DNA of 64,000 bases from positions 2,046,001-2,110,000 of the forward strand of contig NZ_CP038498.1 of the NCBI RefSeq assembly GCF_012427845.1. Reading direction: 5' to 3'. The notes under the pieces are model-generated. The model ran no database searches, had not been told where the DNA came from, and was given only the letters and a program-made list of their open reading frames with translations. The translations under genes and the position numbers were made by a program. This stretch comes from Pectobacterium punjabense. GTDB taxonomy: Bacteria > Pseudomonadota > Gammaproteobacteria > Enterobacterales > Enterobacteriaceae. Shown in pieces: positions 21,885 to 30,767 of this stretch. Within the stretch, counting starts at the first letter, position 1; each line of letters starts with the position of its first letter.

Positions 21885-23489
21885 TTATTTAGGATCTAGC
21901 GGTATAAATAGGGAAAATATGCTGCCATTCGGCTGGTTGGCCGAAACTTCAATGATTCCCCGGGCCTGATTAACGTAGCTGGCGACCAGATGCAGTCCTA
22001 GCCCGTGATCGCCTTGTGTTTTACTGGTCACGCCCATTTCAAACAGGCTATCGGCAATCGCCGGCTCGATCCCTGTTCCCTGATCGGCGACTTCAATAAC
22101 CAGCTCTTGTTCGCTGTCATAAATGTACACTTCGACAGGATAATGCGGCGTAATCATGGCCAATGTGGCTTCCATCGCGTTATCCAGCAAATTACCAATA
22201 ATGGACATCAGCTCCGTTTCACTCAGTGCGGCAGGAATATGGGTGAGCTGGCAGCGTGGGTCGAAAACAATCTCAATGCCTTTTTCTCGCGCTGTCGCGT
22301 ACTTGCCCAGCAGCAGCCCGCACAGCGCGGGCGAACAGAAACGACGGGAAACAAAGTCCAGCACCACCTGTGCGCTTTCTGACTGTGCCTCAATATATTT
22401 GATGGCTTCGTCGTAGCGTTTTAAGTGCAATAGTCCGGCCAGCGTTGCGGTCCAGTTCAACTGCTCATGCCGCAGAATGCGCAGGCTGTTAGCGTAGCGT
22501 TTCACCTGGCTGAGCTGCATGCTGAGCGTATGAATGTCGTTTTTACTGCGGAAGCTGATCACCCAGCCTTGAAGCTCATCTTCCAGCATAATTCGTACCC
22601 GGCTGGCAATCACCGTGGCGTGGTTAAAACGACAGACTTCATCGTGGGTATCGCTGCTCCACATCGCTTCGCCAGAAAAGAAGGGCACGGGTTTAATGAC
22701 GTCATCGACAGGTTTCCCACGTAATAGATGAGAAGGGGCGCTCAGCCCGAGGATCTCTTTGGCAGCATGGTTAATGGCGGCAATGCGGTGCTGTTTGTCG
22801 ATCGCGATGACCCCTTCGTAGATCGACTCGAGTAATGCTTTCTGCTGCCTGACCAGCATGCGGATCTCAAGGGGTTCGAGGCCAAACATCTGTTTTTTCA
22901 GATTACGTGAGAACCACCAGGAGAAAACAAACAGTGCGACAAACATCGCCAGAATGGCCAGCAGAATACGCGCCAGTTTACTGAACGTTAGGCTATCGAT
23001 GTGAGTTTTCAGATAGCCCACGGAGACAATACCGATCACCTGACCATCAGCAATAATGGGTGCTTTACTGCGTAGTGAGACGCCGATACTGCCGTGGCGC
23101 ACGGTGATAGCGCTTTTTCCCGCTAATACGTCGAAATTGTCTCCACCGACCATCTGTGTGCCGACGAGTTGATCATTTTCCGCATACTCGGAATGAAACA
23201 GGTGGCGCGCTTGATTATCACCGATCACGATATAACTTGCATCGCTGCGCTGTTTTAATTGCTGAGCGAGGGTATATATCTGTTTGATATTTCTATTTTT
23301 CACCGATTCAACCAAGGTTGGAATGATGGCGATCTCTCTGGCCTGCACCTGTGCTCGTGTACCCAATTCCGAATAGAGCTGTTTATCGATATCATGATAA
23401 TAATAGATACCCGTCATTAGCAGTAGCGAAGAGAAGAAGACGATCAAATAGATAAATAATTTGATATGAAAGGAAAGTCTCAATCTCAT
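21885..23489 (-). CDS. CitA/DcuS-family sensor histidine kinase
   Basis: This 534-residue membrane kinase has a first membrane helix at about 11-30, a periplasmic PAS-like sensor (about 31-165), a second helix at about 173-192, a cytoplasmic PAS domain (about 215-320) and the kinase core. The core has HEQLNWTATLAGLLHLKRY with the phosphoaccepting histidine near residue 348, the N box GNLLDNAMEA, and the G box DQGTGIEP. In the sensor, SLRSKAPI (Arg140, Lys142) resembles the citrate-binding Arg/Lys pair of CitA, while DcuS has a phenylalanine in place of the lysine. The upstream arginine of the motif is shifted by one residue (RHLFH), so ligand identity is not certain. It is likely the citrate sensor for the adjacent operon. 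Confidence 0.92.
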   Translation of the reverse strand: MRLRLSFHIKLFIYLIVFFSSLLLMTGIYYYHDIDKQLYSELGTRAQVQAREIAIIPTLVESVKNRNIKQIYTLAQQLKQRSDASYIVIGDNQARHLFHSEYAENDQLVGTQMVGGDNFDVLAGKSAITVRHGSIGVSLRSKAPIIADGQVIGIVSVGYLKTHIDSLTFSKLARILLAILAMFVALFVFSWWFSRNLKKQMFGLEPLEIRMLVRQQKALLESIYEGVIAIDKQHRIAAINHAAKEILGLSAPSHLLRGKPVDDVIKPVPFFSGEAMWSSDTHDEVCRFNHATVIASRVRIMLEDELQGWVISFRSKNDIHTLSMQLSQVKRYANSLRILRHEQLNWTATLAGLLHLKRYDEAIKYIEAQSESAQVVLDFVSRRFCSPALCGLLLGKYATAREKGIEIVFDPRCQLTHIPAALSETELMSIIGNLLDNAMEATLAMITPHYPVEVYIYDSEQELVIEVADQGTGIEPAIADSLFEMGVTSKTQGDHGLGLHLVASYVNQARGIIEVSANQPNGSIFSLFIPLDPK

Positions 23490-23572
23490 GATACACGTGA
23501 GCCTGTGGGTTAACTAAAAAGTGACTGAATTTATCATGAATGCTATTAAGAATGGACTGAGATAAAAAGACT

Positions 23573-23588
23573 TGTGAGCAATAACACG
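23573..23588. promoter_or_regulatory. Candidate CRP site in the citrate regulatory region
   Basis: TGTGAGCAATAACACG has a perfect left CRP half-site TGTGA and, after six bases, the imperfect right half ACACG. Carbon-source control of citrate fermentation genes is expected, and this site lies about 85 bases upstream of the kinase start. Confidence 0.35.
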
Positions 23589-23706
23589 TTTAAATATGTT
23601 GTTACCAATAAGGCGATGGAAATAAATAGATAAAATTAAACGACTCTGTTTTGTTTAATAAACAACTTAATTACTTTTCATCAACATAATCATATCTAGG
23701 AAATAA

Positions 23707-23810
23707 AAACCATAAACACCATAGAAACCTTAAAATTTATCGTGAGTGTAAAATCATCTAACTGCCTATCTAATAAACAAATTATTAATATAAACCATAA
23801 AAACCATAAA
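23707..23810. repeat. Three AAACCATAAA direct repeats, candidate regulator sites
   Basis: AAACCATAAA occurs at 23707-23716, 23792-23801 and 23801-23810. The first and third copies extend to AAAAACCATAAACRCC (15 of 16 identical). They lie 100-200 bases before the transporter start in the divergent region, where the CitB-type regulator would be expected to bind. Confidence 0.5.
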
Positions 23811-23906
23811 CGCCTTTAAAACTCAATTTTTAATTTGAAGGTAATCACATAATAATATTCACCAGCTCTTTATGATGCGCTGACAAAATAAAACGAGGGC
23901 TGGGTT

Positions 23907-25277
23907 ATGAGTACGACTGATGATTCATATATTGTTGTAAATAATGAAACGGCTGGGAAGGTTTCATTAAAAGAGAAATGGTGGCACATTCTGGATACCT
24001 ATAAAGTCGGTATTATTCCCGTGCCGCTGTTTGTGCTGGCAGGGGTATTAATCGGTATCGACTGCCTGAATGGCAAACTGCCAAGTGACATCGTTGTCAT
24101 GGTGGCAACGCTGGCATTCTTCGGGTTTGCCTGTGGTGAATTTGGCAAGCGTTTACCGATTATCGGCAAGATGGGGGCGGCGGCAATCTGTGCAACCTTT
24201 ATCCCTTCGGCGATGGTGCATTATGGCCTGCTACCAGACGTTGTCGTTGAATCCACGACCAAGTTCTACAAAAGTACCAACATCCTGTATCTCTATATCT
24301 GCTGTATTATTGTCGGCAGCATAATGAGCATGAATCGGCAGACGCTGATTCAGGGTTTCCTGCGTATTTTTTTCCCTATGTTGTGTGGTGAAGTTGCGGG
24401 AATGCTGGTGGGTATGGGCGTGGGTATTGCGCTAGGCCTGGACCCGTTCCAGATATTCTTCTTCCTGATTCTGCCTATTATGGCGGGTGGGGTGGGTGAA
24501 GGTGCAATCCCGCTGTCTATCGGCTATGCCGCGATCCTGCATATGGATCAAGGTGTCGCTCTGGGGCGCGTATTACCTATCGTGATGTTGGGTAGCCTGA
24601 CGGCGATCATCATTGCCGGTATTCTGAATCAGTTGGGTAAACGCTATCCACACCTGACTGGTGAAGGTGAGTTGATGCCGAATAAAGGTAATAGTCTGGG
24701 CAACGGTGAGAGCAGCGCACCTGCTTCTGCCTTTAGCGGTAAAGCCGATGTGACGACCATTGCTTCTGGCGCGCTGCTTGCCATCCTGCTGTACATGATC
24801 GGTATGCTGGGCCACAAAGTGATTGGCCTGCCTGCACCAGTTGGGATGCTGTTTGCCGCTGTGTTGGTGAAATTGGCTCACGGTGTTTCACCGAAAATGC
24901 TGGAAGGTTCCCAGGTCGTTTATAAGTTCTTCCAAACGTCGGTAACGTACCCGATTCTGTTTGCTGTTGGCGTGGCAATTACGCCGTGGCAGGAATTGGT
25001 GAATGCCTTTACGATTCAAAACCTGCTGGTGATTATTTCTACTGTTGTGACGTTGGTTGCGACTGGCTTCTTTGTCGGTAAAAAGATCGGCATGCACCCG
25101 ATTGATGTTGCCATTATTTCCTGCTGCCAGAGTGGGCAGGGTGGTACTGGTGATGTCGCAATTCTGACAGCAGGTAACCGCATGGTGTTGATGCCATTTG
25201 CGCAGATTGCCACACGTATCGGCGGTGCGATTAATGTTTCGATTTCACTACTGATACTCGCCAACTTTTTAGTCTGA
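23907..25277 (+). CDS. 2-hydroxycarboxylate transporter family protein (citrate/malate importer)
   Basis: This 456-residue inner-membrane protein belongs to the 2HCT family, like CitS of Klebsiella and CimH of Bacillus. About eleven hydrophobic segments are visible. The two family signature loops are present: ILPIMAGGVGEGAIPLS near residue 194, and SCCQSGQGGTGDVAIL near residue 410. These re-entrant GGxG loops form the substrate and sodium site. The family imports citrate, malate or lactate with sodium or protons, or by exchange. A polar N-terminal tail of about 20 residues precedes the first helix. It is the first gene of the operon that continues through citG, so citrate is the most likely substrate. 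Confidence 0.92.
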   Translation: MSTTDDSYIVVNNETAGKVSLKEKWWHILDTYKVGIIPVPLFVLAGVLIGIDCLNGKLPSDIVVMVATLAFFGFACGEFGKRLPIIGKMGAAAICATFIPSAMVHYGLLPDVVVESTTKFYKSTNILYLYICCIIVGSIMSMNRQTLIQGFLRIFFPMLCGEVAGMLVGMGVGIALGLDPFQIFFFLILPIMAGGVGEGAIPLSIGYAAILHMDQGVALGRVLPIVMLGSLTAIIIAGILNQLGKRYPHLTGEGELMPNKGNSLGNGESSAPASAFSGKADVTTIASGALLAILLYMIGMLGHKVIGLPAPVGMLFAAVLVKLAHGVSPKMLEGSQVVYKFFQTSVTYPILFAVGVAITPWQELVNAFTIQNLLVIISTVVTLVATGFFVGKKIGMHPIDVAIISCCQSGQGGTGDVAILTAGNRMVLMPFAQIATRIGGAINVSISLLILANFLV

Positions 25278-25407
25278 TGTCATTGAGGAAATAAAAAGAG
25301 TCTGAGCTAAAGAAATAATGTTTCGAGACAGACGGCATTGAAAACTCACATGAGTTAACGAAATAAAACCGCTATTACACGTAGGTTTATTTTGCACAGG
25401 AAATATT

Positions 25408-26292
25408 ATGAAACTTGCAAGCTATCGTTATAACGGTAAGGACAGTTACGGCATTTATACGGCAACGGGGTTAATCGATCTCGGCAGTAAAATTGGCCAC
25501 CTTTACCCCGATCTGAAAACATTGCTGGCGCAGAATGCGTTACCTGTTGCACATGAATTTAGTACGAATGTGTCGGATATCCCAGTTGCAGATGTGACAT
25601 TCCTACCGGTTATTACCACACCAGGGAAAATATTGTGCGTAGGTATGAACTATGCCGCTAAGCGTCAGGAATTTAATGAACTGAATCCTGCGCCAACATT
25701 ATTTGTGCGTTTTGCGGATTCACAAACTGGACACGCGACACCCGTTATCAAACCGCATTATTCCAGCGAATTTGATTATGAAGGAGAACTGGCGGTCATT
25801 ATCGGTAAAGGTGGGCAACATATTTCTCGGGATGTCGCGCTCTCTCATGTCGCAGGCTACAGCTGCTACATGGATGGCTCTGCGCGTGACTGGCAGCATA
25901 GCTGGTTTACCGCGGGCAAAAACTGGCAGAAAACCGGTGCGTTCGGCCCCTGCTTAACCACCACGGATGAAATTCCCGATCCGCATGTGCTGGCAATTCG
26001 CACGTATCTGAATGGCCGCATGGTACAGGATGACAATACCAGCAGCATGATTCACAAAGTCGCTGAATTGATTGAATACATCAGTACCTTCACCGAACTG
26101 AGTGCGGGCGATGTGATCATCACGGGCTCGCCGGGCGGCGTGGGTAAAAAACGCAATCCGCCGCTGTTTATGAACGCAGGTGACTGTATTGAAGTTGAAA
26201 TCGAAAACATTGGCCACTTGCGTAACACAATAGTGGATGCCGCGGTGCCAGTGAAATCGGTTCCGACTGTTGCCGAAGTCGCTGTGCACTAA
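25408..26292 (+). CDS. Fumarylacetoacetate hydrolase-family protein, candidate oxaloacetate decarboxylase
   Basis: This 294-residue cytoplasmic protein has a short N-terminal domain and a C-terminal FAH domain. The metal-binding acidic residues appear in FDYEGELAVIIGKGG (E-x-E) and GYSCYMDGSARDWQ (Asp). TGSPGGVGKKRNPP near residue 238 is a variant of the usual substrate-binding TGTPxGVG loop. The family includes hydrolases, hydratase/isomerases and decarboxylases; FAHD1 and Corynebacterium Cg1458 decarboxylate oxaloacetate. Its position between the citrate importer and citC, with no oadGAB genes present, suggests it removes the oxaloacetate made by citrate lyase. The activity is inferred from context. 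Confidence 0.88.
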   Translation: MKLASYRYNGKDSYGIYTATGLIDLGSKIGHLYPDLKTLLAQNALPVAHEFSTNVSDIPVADVTFLPVITTPGKILCVGMNYAAKRQEFNELNPAPTLFVRFADSQTGHATPVIKPHYSSEFDYEGELAVIIGKGGQHISRDVALSHVAGYSCYMDGSARDWQHSWFTAGKNWQKTGAFGPCLTTTDEIPDPHVLAIRTYLNGRMVQDDNTSSMIHKVAELIEYISTFTELSAGDVIITGSPGGVGKKRNPPLFMNAGDCIEVEIENIGHLRNTIVDAAVPVKSVPTVAEVAVH

Positions 26293-26344
26293 GTTCAGGT
26301 GCCTGGCGTGCTGGTGTGAAAACCGGCACGCCTGCAATGAATGT

Positions 26345-26366
26345 TCTAACTAATTCGAGTCGCAGG
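26345..26366 (+). repeat. ERIC-end fragment at the citC ribosome site
   Basis: AACTAATTCGAGTCGCAGGAAG matches the terminal part of the ERIC element at 31776 (AATAATTCGAGTTTCAGGAAG) with few differences. Only this end is present. The AGGAAG it contains sits at Shine-Dalgarno distance from the citC start. Confidence 0.5.
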
Positions 26367-26373
26367 AAGAACC

Positions 26374-27441
26374 GTGATGTATGCCAATGATTCCGTCTTT
26401 TTTGACACGCTGGATGTGCGCCTTCGGGAACAGGAGAGGGACGGAGTACGACAGTTCCTTGCGCACTGCCAGCTCGGCATGGATGACGATATTGACATCG
26501 TTGTTGTGGGTAAACGGGGCGGGCGATTGATCGCCTGTGCGGGTCTTGCCTCCAACACCATTAAGTGCGTTGCGGTCGATCCTGAATTCAGACACCTCAA
26601 TCTTGGCGTGCAGGTAGTGAATGAAGTGATGCAACAGGCGGCGCAGCGCGGCTTGTTTCACCTGTTTCTCTATACCCGACCGGAAAATGTCGACGTCTTC
26701 CGGGGATGTGGTTTTTACCCGCTGGTGTGCTATCAGGACAGTGCGGTGCTGATGGAAAACACACCGATTGGCATTCAGCAATATTGTCAGTCTTTGGCGA
26801 CGTTTGCGCAGCCCGACGTGCTCGCGACGCAGGCAGAGAAAAAGATTGGTGCGATTGTCATGAACGCGAATCCTTTCACGTTAGGCCACCGTTACCTGGC
26901 GGAACATGCGGCGCAGTCGTGCGATTGGCTGCACGTATTCGTGGTACGGGAAGACGTTTCTTTTTTCCCGTTTAGCGAGCGTCTGAAGATGGTACAGCGC
27001 GGTGTGGAGCATATTCAGAATCTGACGGTACATACCGGTTCGAATTACATGATCTCTAAAGCCACGTTCCCCGGTTATTTCCTGAAGGAAGAGAAACTCA
27101 TAACTCGCGCTCATGCGGCACTGGATTTGATCATTTTCAGGAAATACATCGCGCCAGCACTCGGTATTACCCAGCGCTTCGTCGGCACAGAACCCTTTTG
27201 CCCGGTGACGTATCAGTACAATCAGGATATGCACTACTGGCTGGAGAAAGACCAGACGGTGTCTTCCCCGGCGCTCAGCGTGATTGAAATTGAGCGGAAA
27301 CGGCAACCCTCAGGATTAGCCATTTCCGCCTCAGAAGTCAGGAAATTACTCAAACTCCGGCAGTACAGCCGTATTCGGGACATCGTGCCACCCTCAACCT
27401 TTGAGCATTTACAGCACTATTACGAACCCGAGTACGCATAA
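26374..27441 (+). CDS. citC: [Citrate (pro-3S)-lyase] ligase
   Basis: This 355-residue enzyme acetylates the phosphoribosyl-dephospho-CoA prosthetic group on CitD, switching citrate lyase to its active form with ATP and acetate. The N-terminal part (to about residue 130) is a GNAT-like domain. The C-terminal part is a nucleotidyltransferase with the MNANPFTLGHRYLAE motif (HxGH-type signature) near residue 152 and an SASEVRK motif (variant of ISxTxxR) near residue 328. The start is a GTG at 26374 directly followed by an ATG at 26377; either could be used, with AGGAAG upstream. It is followed by citD at 23 bases. Confidence 0.95.
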   Translation: MMYANDSVFFDTLDVRLREQERDGVRQFLAHCQLGMDDDIDIVVVGKRGGRLIACAGLASNTIKCVAVDPEFRHLNLGVQVVNEVMQQAAQRGLFHLFLYTRPENVDVFRGCGFYPLVCYQDSAVLMENTPIGIQQYCQSLATFAQPDVLATQAEKKIGAIVMNANPFTLGHRYLAEHAAQSCDWLHVFVVREDVSFFPFSERLKMVQRGVEHIQNLTVHTGSNYMISKATFPGYFLKEEKLITRAHAALDLIIFRKYIAPALGITQRFVGTEPFCPVTYQYNQDMHYWLEKDQTVSSPALSVIEIERKRQPSGLAISASEVRKLLKLRQYSRIRDIVPPSTFEHLQHYYEPEYA

Positions 27442-27464
27442 TTAAAATTAATCAGGATAAATCT

Positions 27465-27755
27465 ATGAAGATTGTTAAGGAGTCCCTGGCGGGCACCTTT
27501 GAGTCCAGCGATTTGCTGGTCAAAGTGGCACCGGCAGAGGGGAAGCTCACCGTGGTTATCAACAGCGAAGTCATTAAGCAGTTCGGTCATCAAATTAAAC
27601 AGGTCGTGGATGACACGCTGAAAGCGCTGGGTGTAGAGGAAGGGACGATCATTGTGGATGACAAAGGCGCATTGGATTGTGTCATCCGCGCTCGCGTGCA
27701 AAGTGCGGTATTGCGCGCCACAGACGGACAGCAGATAGAATGGGAGATATTATAA
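27465..27755 (+). CDS. citD: Citrate lyase acyl carrier subunit (gamma)
   Basis: This 96-residue protein carries the 2'-(5''-phosphoribosyl)-3'-dephospho-CoA group of citrate lyase. The modified serine is Ser14 in [12 protein letters not shown]. The rest is a compact alpha/beta fold with [20 protein letters not shown]. Its stop codon overlaps the citE start (TAATG), so the two subunits are translationally coupled. Confidence 0.96.
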   Translation: MKIVKESLAGTFESSDLLVKVAPAEGKLTVVINSEVIKQFGHQIKQVVDDTLKALGVEEGTIIVDDKGALDCVIRARVQSAVLRATDGQQIEWEIL

Positions 27756-28630
27756 TGAATAAGCTTCGCCGCAGTATGTTATTCCTCCCAGGCGCAAACG
27801 CCGCCATGTTGTCCAATGCGTTCATCTATAAACCTGACTCCATTATGTTCGATCTGGAAGATGCGGTATCCCTGCGGGAGAAAGATACCGCGCGCCTGCT
27901 GGTTTTCCATGCGCTCCAGCATCCGATGTACCGTGATATTGAAACCGTGGTGCGTATCAACCAGCTCAGTACGCCGTTTGGCCTGCTGGATCTTGAAGCG
28001 GCCGTACGCGGTGGTGCTGATGTGATTCGTCTGCCAAAAACCGATTCCACTGACGATGTGAATGAACTGGAACACCATTTGGTGCGTATCGAAAAGGCCT
28101 GCGGTCGTGAAGTCGGTTCTACCCGCATTATGGCGGCGATTGAGTCTGCGGTGGGTGTGATTAACGCCGTTGCCATTGCACGCTCTTCTGAACGCATGAT
28201 CGGGATTGCGCTGGCCGCATTTGACTATGTGATGGATATGCAGACGGAACGCGGTGATGGCACAGAACTGTTTTATGCCCGCTGCGCGGTGCTGCACGCG
28301 GCTCGCGCTGCCGGTATCGACGCCTTCGATGTGGTCTACCCCAACGTTAACGACGATGCTGGTTTCCTAAAAGAAGTTGAACTGATCCGCAAGCTGGGCT
28401 TCAACGGTAAATCCCTCATTAATCCGCGCCAGATTGAGTTACTGCATAACGCTTATGCCCCGACGCAGGATGAAGTGGACTATTCCCATCTGGTGATCAA
28501 CGCCGCCGAAGAGGGCGAACGTGCCGGTCTGGGCGTCATTTCCCTGAATGGAAAAATGATTGACGGACCCATTATCAACCATGCCAGAAGCGTGTTGGAA
28601 CGTGCTCAGGCCTCCGGCGTTCGCAAATAG
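27755..28630 (+). CDS. citE: Citrate lyase beta subunit (citryl-ACP lyase)
   Basis: This 291-residue TIM-barrel subunit cleaves citryl-ACP to oxaloacetate and acetyl-ACP. Family motifs include [14 protein letters not shown] at the N terminus, [31 protein letters not shown], and [14 protein letters not shown] with the magnesium-binding glutamate. [14 protein letters not shown] lies near the C terminus. The ATG at 27755 is the first that gives a standard N terminus and overlaps the citD stop; longer in-frame starts inside citD are rejected. Confidence 0.96.
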   Translation: MNKLRRSMLFLPGANAAMLSNAFIYKPDSIMFDLEDAVSLREKDTARLLVFHALQHPMYRDIETVVRINQLSTPFGLLDLEAAVRGGADVIRLPKTDSTDDVNELEHHLVRIEKACGREVGSTRIMAAIESAVGVINAVAIARSSERMIGIALAAFDYVMDMQTERGDGTELFYARCAVLHAARAAGIDAFDVVYPNVNDDAGFLKEVELIRKLGFNGKSLINPRQIELLHNAYAPTQDEVDYSHLVINAAEEGERAGLGVISLNGKMIDGPIINHARSVLERAQASGVRK

Positions 28631-28683
28631 CTATTGCGTGGTGACACCGCAATAGCCGTTCTCAGGAATTACAGGATTAGACA

Positions 28684-30213
28684 ATGAGTCATTTTATTGA
28701 AGCACTGCAACAGCAGTACCCGGAAAAACGTCATTTGCGAGCCTTCGCTAACGCCAATCAAAATACGCCGTGGCTGAATGATGTTGCCCAAAAACATGAA
28801 CGCAAACTGTGTACCGATCTGGAAGAGGCGATTTGTAACAGCGGACTGGAAAATGGGATGACAATCTCTTTCCATCACCACTTCCGCGAAGGCGATAAGG
28901 TGATTAATCGGGTGATTGATACACTGGCACACATGGGCTTTCGCGATCTCACGCTGGCATCCAGTTCGCTGATGAGCTGCAACGCGTCGCTGGTCGACCA
29001 TATCAAGGCGGGCGTAGTTAGCCGAATTTACACCTCTGGGATGCGCGGCAAGCTGGCTGATGCCATCTCCCACGGATTAATGAAAGAACCGGTACAGATT
29101 CATTCTCACGGTGGCCGCGTCCATCTGCTGCAAAGCGGTGAGCTGAATATCGATGTCGCTTTTCTGGGCGTCCCGTGCAGCGATGAATTCGGTAACGCCA
29201 ACGGCACCACTGGGAAATCCAGCTGCGGCTCGCTGGGCTATGCCATGGTTGACGCGCAGTTTGCTCGCAAAGTGGTGCTACTGACGGAAGCGGTAGTGCC
29301 GTTCCCAAATATGCCTGCCAGCATCGTGCAAGATCAGGTGGATTATATCGTTCAGGTCGATGAAGTGGGCGACCCGGCCAAAATCAGCGTCGGTGCGGCG
29401 CGTGTTACCAGCAACCCACGTGAATTGCTGATTGCCCGTTCAGCGGCGGACGTGATTGAACATGCCGGTTATTTCACCAACGGTTTCTCGATCCAGACCG
29501 GTTCCGGTGCGGCTTCTACGGCCTGTACGCGTTTCCTTGAAGATAAAATGCGTCAGCAGAATATTGTGGCACGCTTCGCCCTCGGCGGTATCACGGGCGG
29601 TATTGTCGATCTTCATGAAAAGGGGCTGATCGAAAAACTGATCGATACCCAGTGTTTTGATGCCAATGCGGCCGCATCGCTGGCGAAAAACCCTAATCAT
29701 GTCGAGATTTCCACTAACGTTTATGCCAACCCAAGCTCTAAAGCGGCCTGCTGCGATCAGCTGGATATGGTGATTCTCAGCGCGCTGGAAATTGACACCG
29801 ACTTCAATGTCAACGTGATCACCGGCTCTGATGGCGTGATGCGCGGTGCATCTGGCGGACACTGTGATGTTGCGACGGCAGCGAATCTGACCATCGTCGT
29901 TGCGCCGCTAATTCGTAGCCGCATCCCGACCGTGGTGCGTCAAGTGACGACGCGGGTTACGCCGGGAGAAAGTATTGACGTACTGGTGACCGATCACGGC
30001 ATTGCCGTTAACCCGGCACGTCCTGAGGTTGCTGAACGCTTGAAACAGGCGGGGCTGAATGTGATGACGATTGAGGCACTTTATCAACGTGCGATTGCAC
30101 TGGTCGGTGAACCACGCGCTATTGAGTTTCACGATCGCATCGTCGGTGTTATTCGCTATCGTGACGGCAGCGTGATTGACGTCGTTCGTCAGGTGAAAGA
30201 AGCCGACGAATAA
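28684..30213 (+). CDS. citF: Citrate lyase alpha subunit (citrate:acetyl-ACP transferase)
   Basis: This 509-residue subunit exchanges acetyl for citryl on the acyl carrier subunit. It has the two-domain coenzyme A transferase fold. Visible landmarks are TISFHHHFREGDKV near residue 61, PVQIHSHGGRVHLL near residue 138, FLGVPCSDEFGNANG, and NVITGSDGVMRGASGGHCDVA near residue 379, the latter split by loops. Length is the usual size. It follows citE after 53 bases. Confidence 0.96.
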   Translation: MSHFIEALQQQYPEKRHLRAFANANQNTPWLNDVAQKHERKLCTDLEEAICNSGLENGMTISFHHHFREGDKVINRVIDTLAHMGFRDLTLASSSLMSCNASLVDHIKAGVVSRIYTSGMRGKLADAISHGLMKEPVQIHSHGGRVHLLQSGELNIDVAFLGVPCSDEFGNANGTTGKSSCGSLGYAMVDAQFARKVVLLTEAVVPFPNMPASIVQDQVDYIVQVDEVGDPAKISVGAARVTSNPRELLIARSAADVIEHAGYFTNGFSIQTGSGAASTACTRFLEDKMRQQNIVARFALGGITGGIVDLHEKGLIEKLIDTQCFDANAAASLAKNPNHVEISTNVYANPSSKAACCDQLDMVILSALEIDTDFNVNVITGSDGVMRGASGGHCDVATAANLTIVVAPLIRSRIPTVVRQVTTRVTPGESIDVLVTDHGIAVNPARPEVAERLKQAGLNVMTIEALYQRAIALVGEPRAIEFHDRIVGVIRYRDGSVIDVVRQVKEADE

Positions 30214-30239
30214 GTGCTAAAGACATGAGGGAATCGACG

Positions 30240-30767
30240 ATGATAAAGGCTGTTTCCATCTCGCTGGAAACCTTACTCGCGGCGAAGGAACGCCGCGCAG
30301 TTCGTCAGCAAGAATGGCTCGCCCGGCACGGTGCGACGCTGGTGTCACTGACGCTGGTTACTCCGGGGCCGATAAAAGATAGCGAAGGCTACCGGCAGGT
30401 GATGGCCGAAGCCATCAAGGCATTTTCCTCGTTATGTCAGACGCGAGGCTGGACGGTGTTGGAGCAGCAGACATTCTGGTTGGCAACCGGTGCAGAAGGG
30501 CTGTGGGAAATCACAAAAGACGCGCTGTCGGTGAAAGCAGCCACCATTGCGCTGGAAGATAGCCATGAACTAGGACGGTTATGGGATTTCGACATCTTCA
30601 GCCCGCAAGAAGGCGCGATTAGCCGGTCAATGTTGGCGCATAGTGGACGCGCCTGCCTGTTGTGCGATCGGATGGCACACGCCTGTAGCCGTTCGCGCCG
30701 CCATTCGCTGTCTGAGCTGCTTGAGCACATAGAGGAAAGGGTCAATGCCTACTTTACGTCAGTCTGA
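30240..30767 (+). CDS. citX: Apo-citrate lyase phosphoribosyl-dephospho-CoA transferase
   Basis: This protein of 175 residues from the ATG at 30240 attaches the prosthetic group made by CitG to Ser14 of CitD. GAGGGA lies about eight bases before that ATG; an upstream ATG at 30225 would overlap the ribosome site. Typical segments are LLAAKERRAVRQQEWL near the N terminus, FDIFSPQEGAISRSMLAHSG, and RACLLCDRMAHACSRSRRH. The 3' end overlaps citG by 23 bases. In E. coli CitX is also a separate protein; in some bacteria it is fused to CitG. Confidence 0.95.
   Translation: MIKAVSISLETLLAAKERRAVRQQEWLARHGATLVSLTLVTPGPIKDSEGYRQVMAEAIKAFSSLCQTRGWTVLEQQTFWLATGAEGLWEITKDALSVKAATIALEDSHELGRLWDFDIFSPQEGAISRSMLAHSGRACLLCDRMAHACSRSRRHSLSELLEHIEERVNAYFTSV

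Larger units (their letters stand above)
23490..23906. other. Divergent regulatory region of the citrate cluster
   Basis: This 417-base AT-rich region separates the sensor kinase gene from the transporter gene. It contains three copies of AAACCATAAA and a CRP-like site, each listed separately. The promoter of the cit operon must lie in the right half, but I could not choose hexamers in so AT-rich a sequence. Confidence 0.6.
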
